Origin: UBA4729 sp039931245
Lineage (GTDB): Bacteria; Patescibacteriota; Saccharimonadia; Saccharimonadales; UBA4665
DNA length: 13,083 bases
Direction of reading: 5' to 3'
NCBI GenBank assembly: GCA_039931245.1
Contig: JBDTSH010000026.1
Location: 1 to 13,083, forward strand
Within the stretch, counting starts at the first letter, position 1; each line of letters begins with the position of its first letter. Positions 12,772 to 13,083 of the stretch are shown piece after piece. A program made the position numbers and the translations under genes. The notes under the pieces are model-generated. The model made no database searches. It was not told the DNA's origin and was given only the letters and a program-made list of their open reading frames with translations.

Positions 12772-13038
12772 CTACACAATATTGCCAGGAGGTAGGTAGG
12801 ATTTATCAATTAAATCAGGAATTCTCGTTTTGATCTCAATTATTTGAGCTTCATTTAAACCGATAGGGCGTCGGCCATCCTTCACAAATAAACACACATC
12901 ATCAATAATTCCCTCACAACTTCTACGTCCTTCCAATTCCGCTTTTGGGAAAGCACAGGCCATTGCCATTTGACCAACATTCCAAAACACACAATTTTCA
13001 CCAAGATTTTCTTCAGTTGGATAAAATCGCTCACTCAT
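12772..13038 (-). CDS. AT-rich small four-cysteine protein, unrecognised
   Basis: The 88-residue protein has four cysteines at 16, 28, 41 and 49 in ENCVFWNVGQMAMACAF and RRSCEGIIDDVCLFVKDGRRP. The spacing (C-x11-C-x12-C-x7-C) and the RRSCEG..DDVCL..KDGRR string suggest a metal-binding or iron-sulfur small protein. I have a vague memory of similar proteins in Saccharibacteria, but no function is known to me. It has no signal peptide or membrane segment. Third codon positions are mostly A or T, unlike all neighbours, which points to a different origin. The message is leaderless by geometry. Confidence 0.8.
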   Translation of the reverse strand: MSERFYPTEENLGENCVFWNVGQMAMACAFPKAELEGRRSCEGIIDDVCLFVKDGRRPIGLNEAQIIEIKTRIPDLIDKSYLPPGNIV

Positions 13039-13044
13039 GAATAT

Positions 13045-13050
13045 ATAATA
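13045..13050 (-). promoter_or_regulatory. -10 box of four-Cys gene (leaderless geometry)
   Basis: TATTAT (5 of 6) on the minus strand has its first base at 13050, exactly 12 nt before the A of the ATG at 13038. The surrounding sequence is a run of TA repeats, so a chance match is easier here than elsewhere. Confidence 0.45.
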
Positions 13051-13083
13051 TAATCGTTGTAAATATTATGCAAATCACGGAAG

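Noticed and set aside
1..13083. UGA recoding to glycine, as in some CPR lineages
   Set aside because: The four-span membrane protein and the VOC protein end naturally at TGA, and no gene needs TGA read-through.
1..13083. CRISPR array, insertion sequence, prophage or attachment site
   Set aside because: No regularly spaced repeats, transposase, integrase or flanking direct repeats were seen; the two tRNA genes have no adjacent integrase or duplicated 3' end.

Overview
This window is a stretch of bacterial chromosome with mostly short, separately transcribed housekeeping and regulatory genes. There is no sign of phage, transposon, plasmid or CRISPR sequence. TGA is used as an ordinary stop. 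Many genes appear to be transcribed without a 5' leader, the proteins are small, and the gene mix looks like a Patescibacteria/CPR bacterium of the Saccharibacteria type. That placement is my inference from memory, of moderate to low confidence; no rRNA or ribosomal protein is present to test it.

Layout. A partial tRNA-Arg(CCG) lies at 1-58, followed by a small cupin gene and a poorly coding gap (521-960). A CRP/FNR-type regulator (961-1650, minus) is divergent from a multi-span DUF4203-type membrane protein (1890-2570, plus). A four-span membrane protein and tRNA-Arg(TCG) follow on the minus strand, then a second gap (3507-3936). The plus-strand block 3937-6840 holds an overlapping folC-folA pair, a GlsB/YeaQ/YmgE-type membrane protein with a clear terminator, and a DEDDh exonuclease. 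From 6929 to 13038 everything reads on the minus strand: uppS, a VOC/glyoxalase-fold protein, a short MscS channel, a quinone-type dihydroorotate dehydrogenase (pyrD), a P-loop kinase, a ROK sugar kinase, a stand-alone PAS protein and an AT-rich four-cysteine small protein.

The most striking signal is in the promoters. Four genes (the CRP-type regulator, the DUF4203 protein, the VOC protein and pyrD) each have a CRP-like site (TGTGA-N6-TCACA type) whose centre lies exactly 29.5 bp from the first base of a -10 box. This places it at -41.5, the class II activator position. All four have a 20-24 nt leader with a Shine-Dalgarno sequence. The regulator carries the R-E-x-x-x-R recognition helix expected to read GTGA half-sites. 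This looks like a small autoregulated CRP-like regulon that includes pyrimidine synthesis.

The second pattern is its counterpart. Six other genes (cupin, exonuclease, P-loop kinase, ROK kinase, PAS, four-Cys protein) have a -10 hexamer whose first base is exactly 12 nt before the A of the ATG, so transcription should begin at the start codon (leaderless mRNA). uppS is within 2 nt of the same geometry. None of these has a CRP-like site. The window therefore seems to hold two promoter/translation classes: leaderless basal genes, and leadered, regulator-dependent genes.
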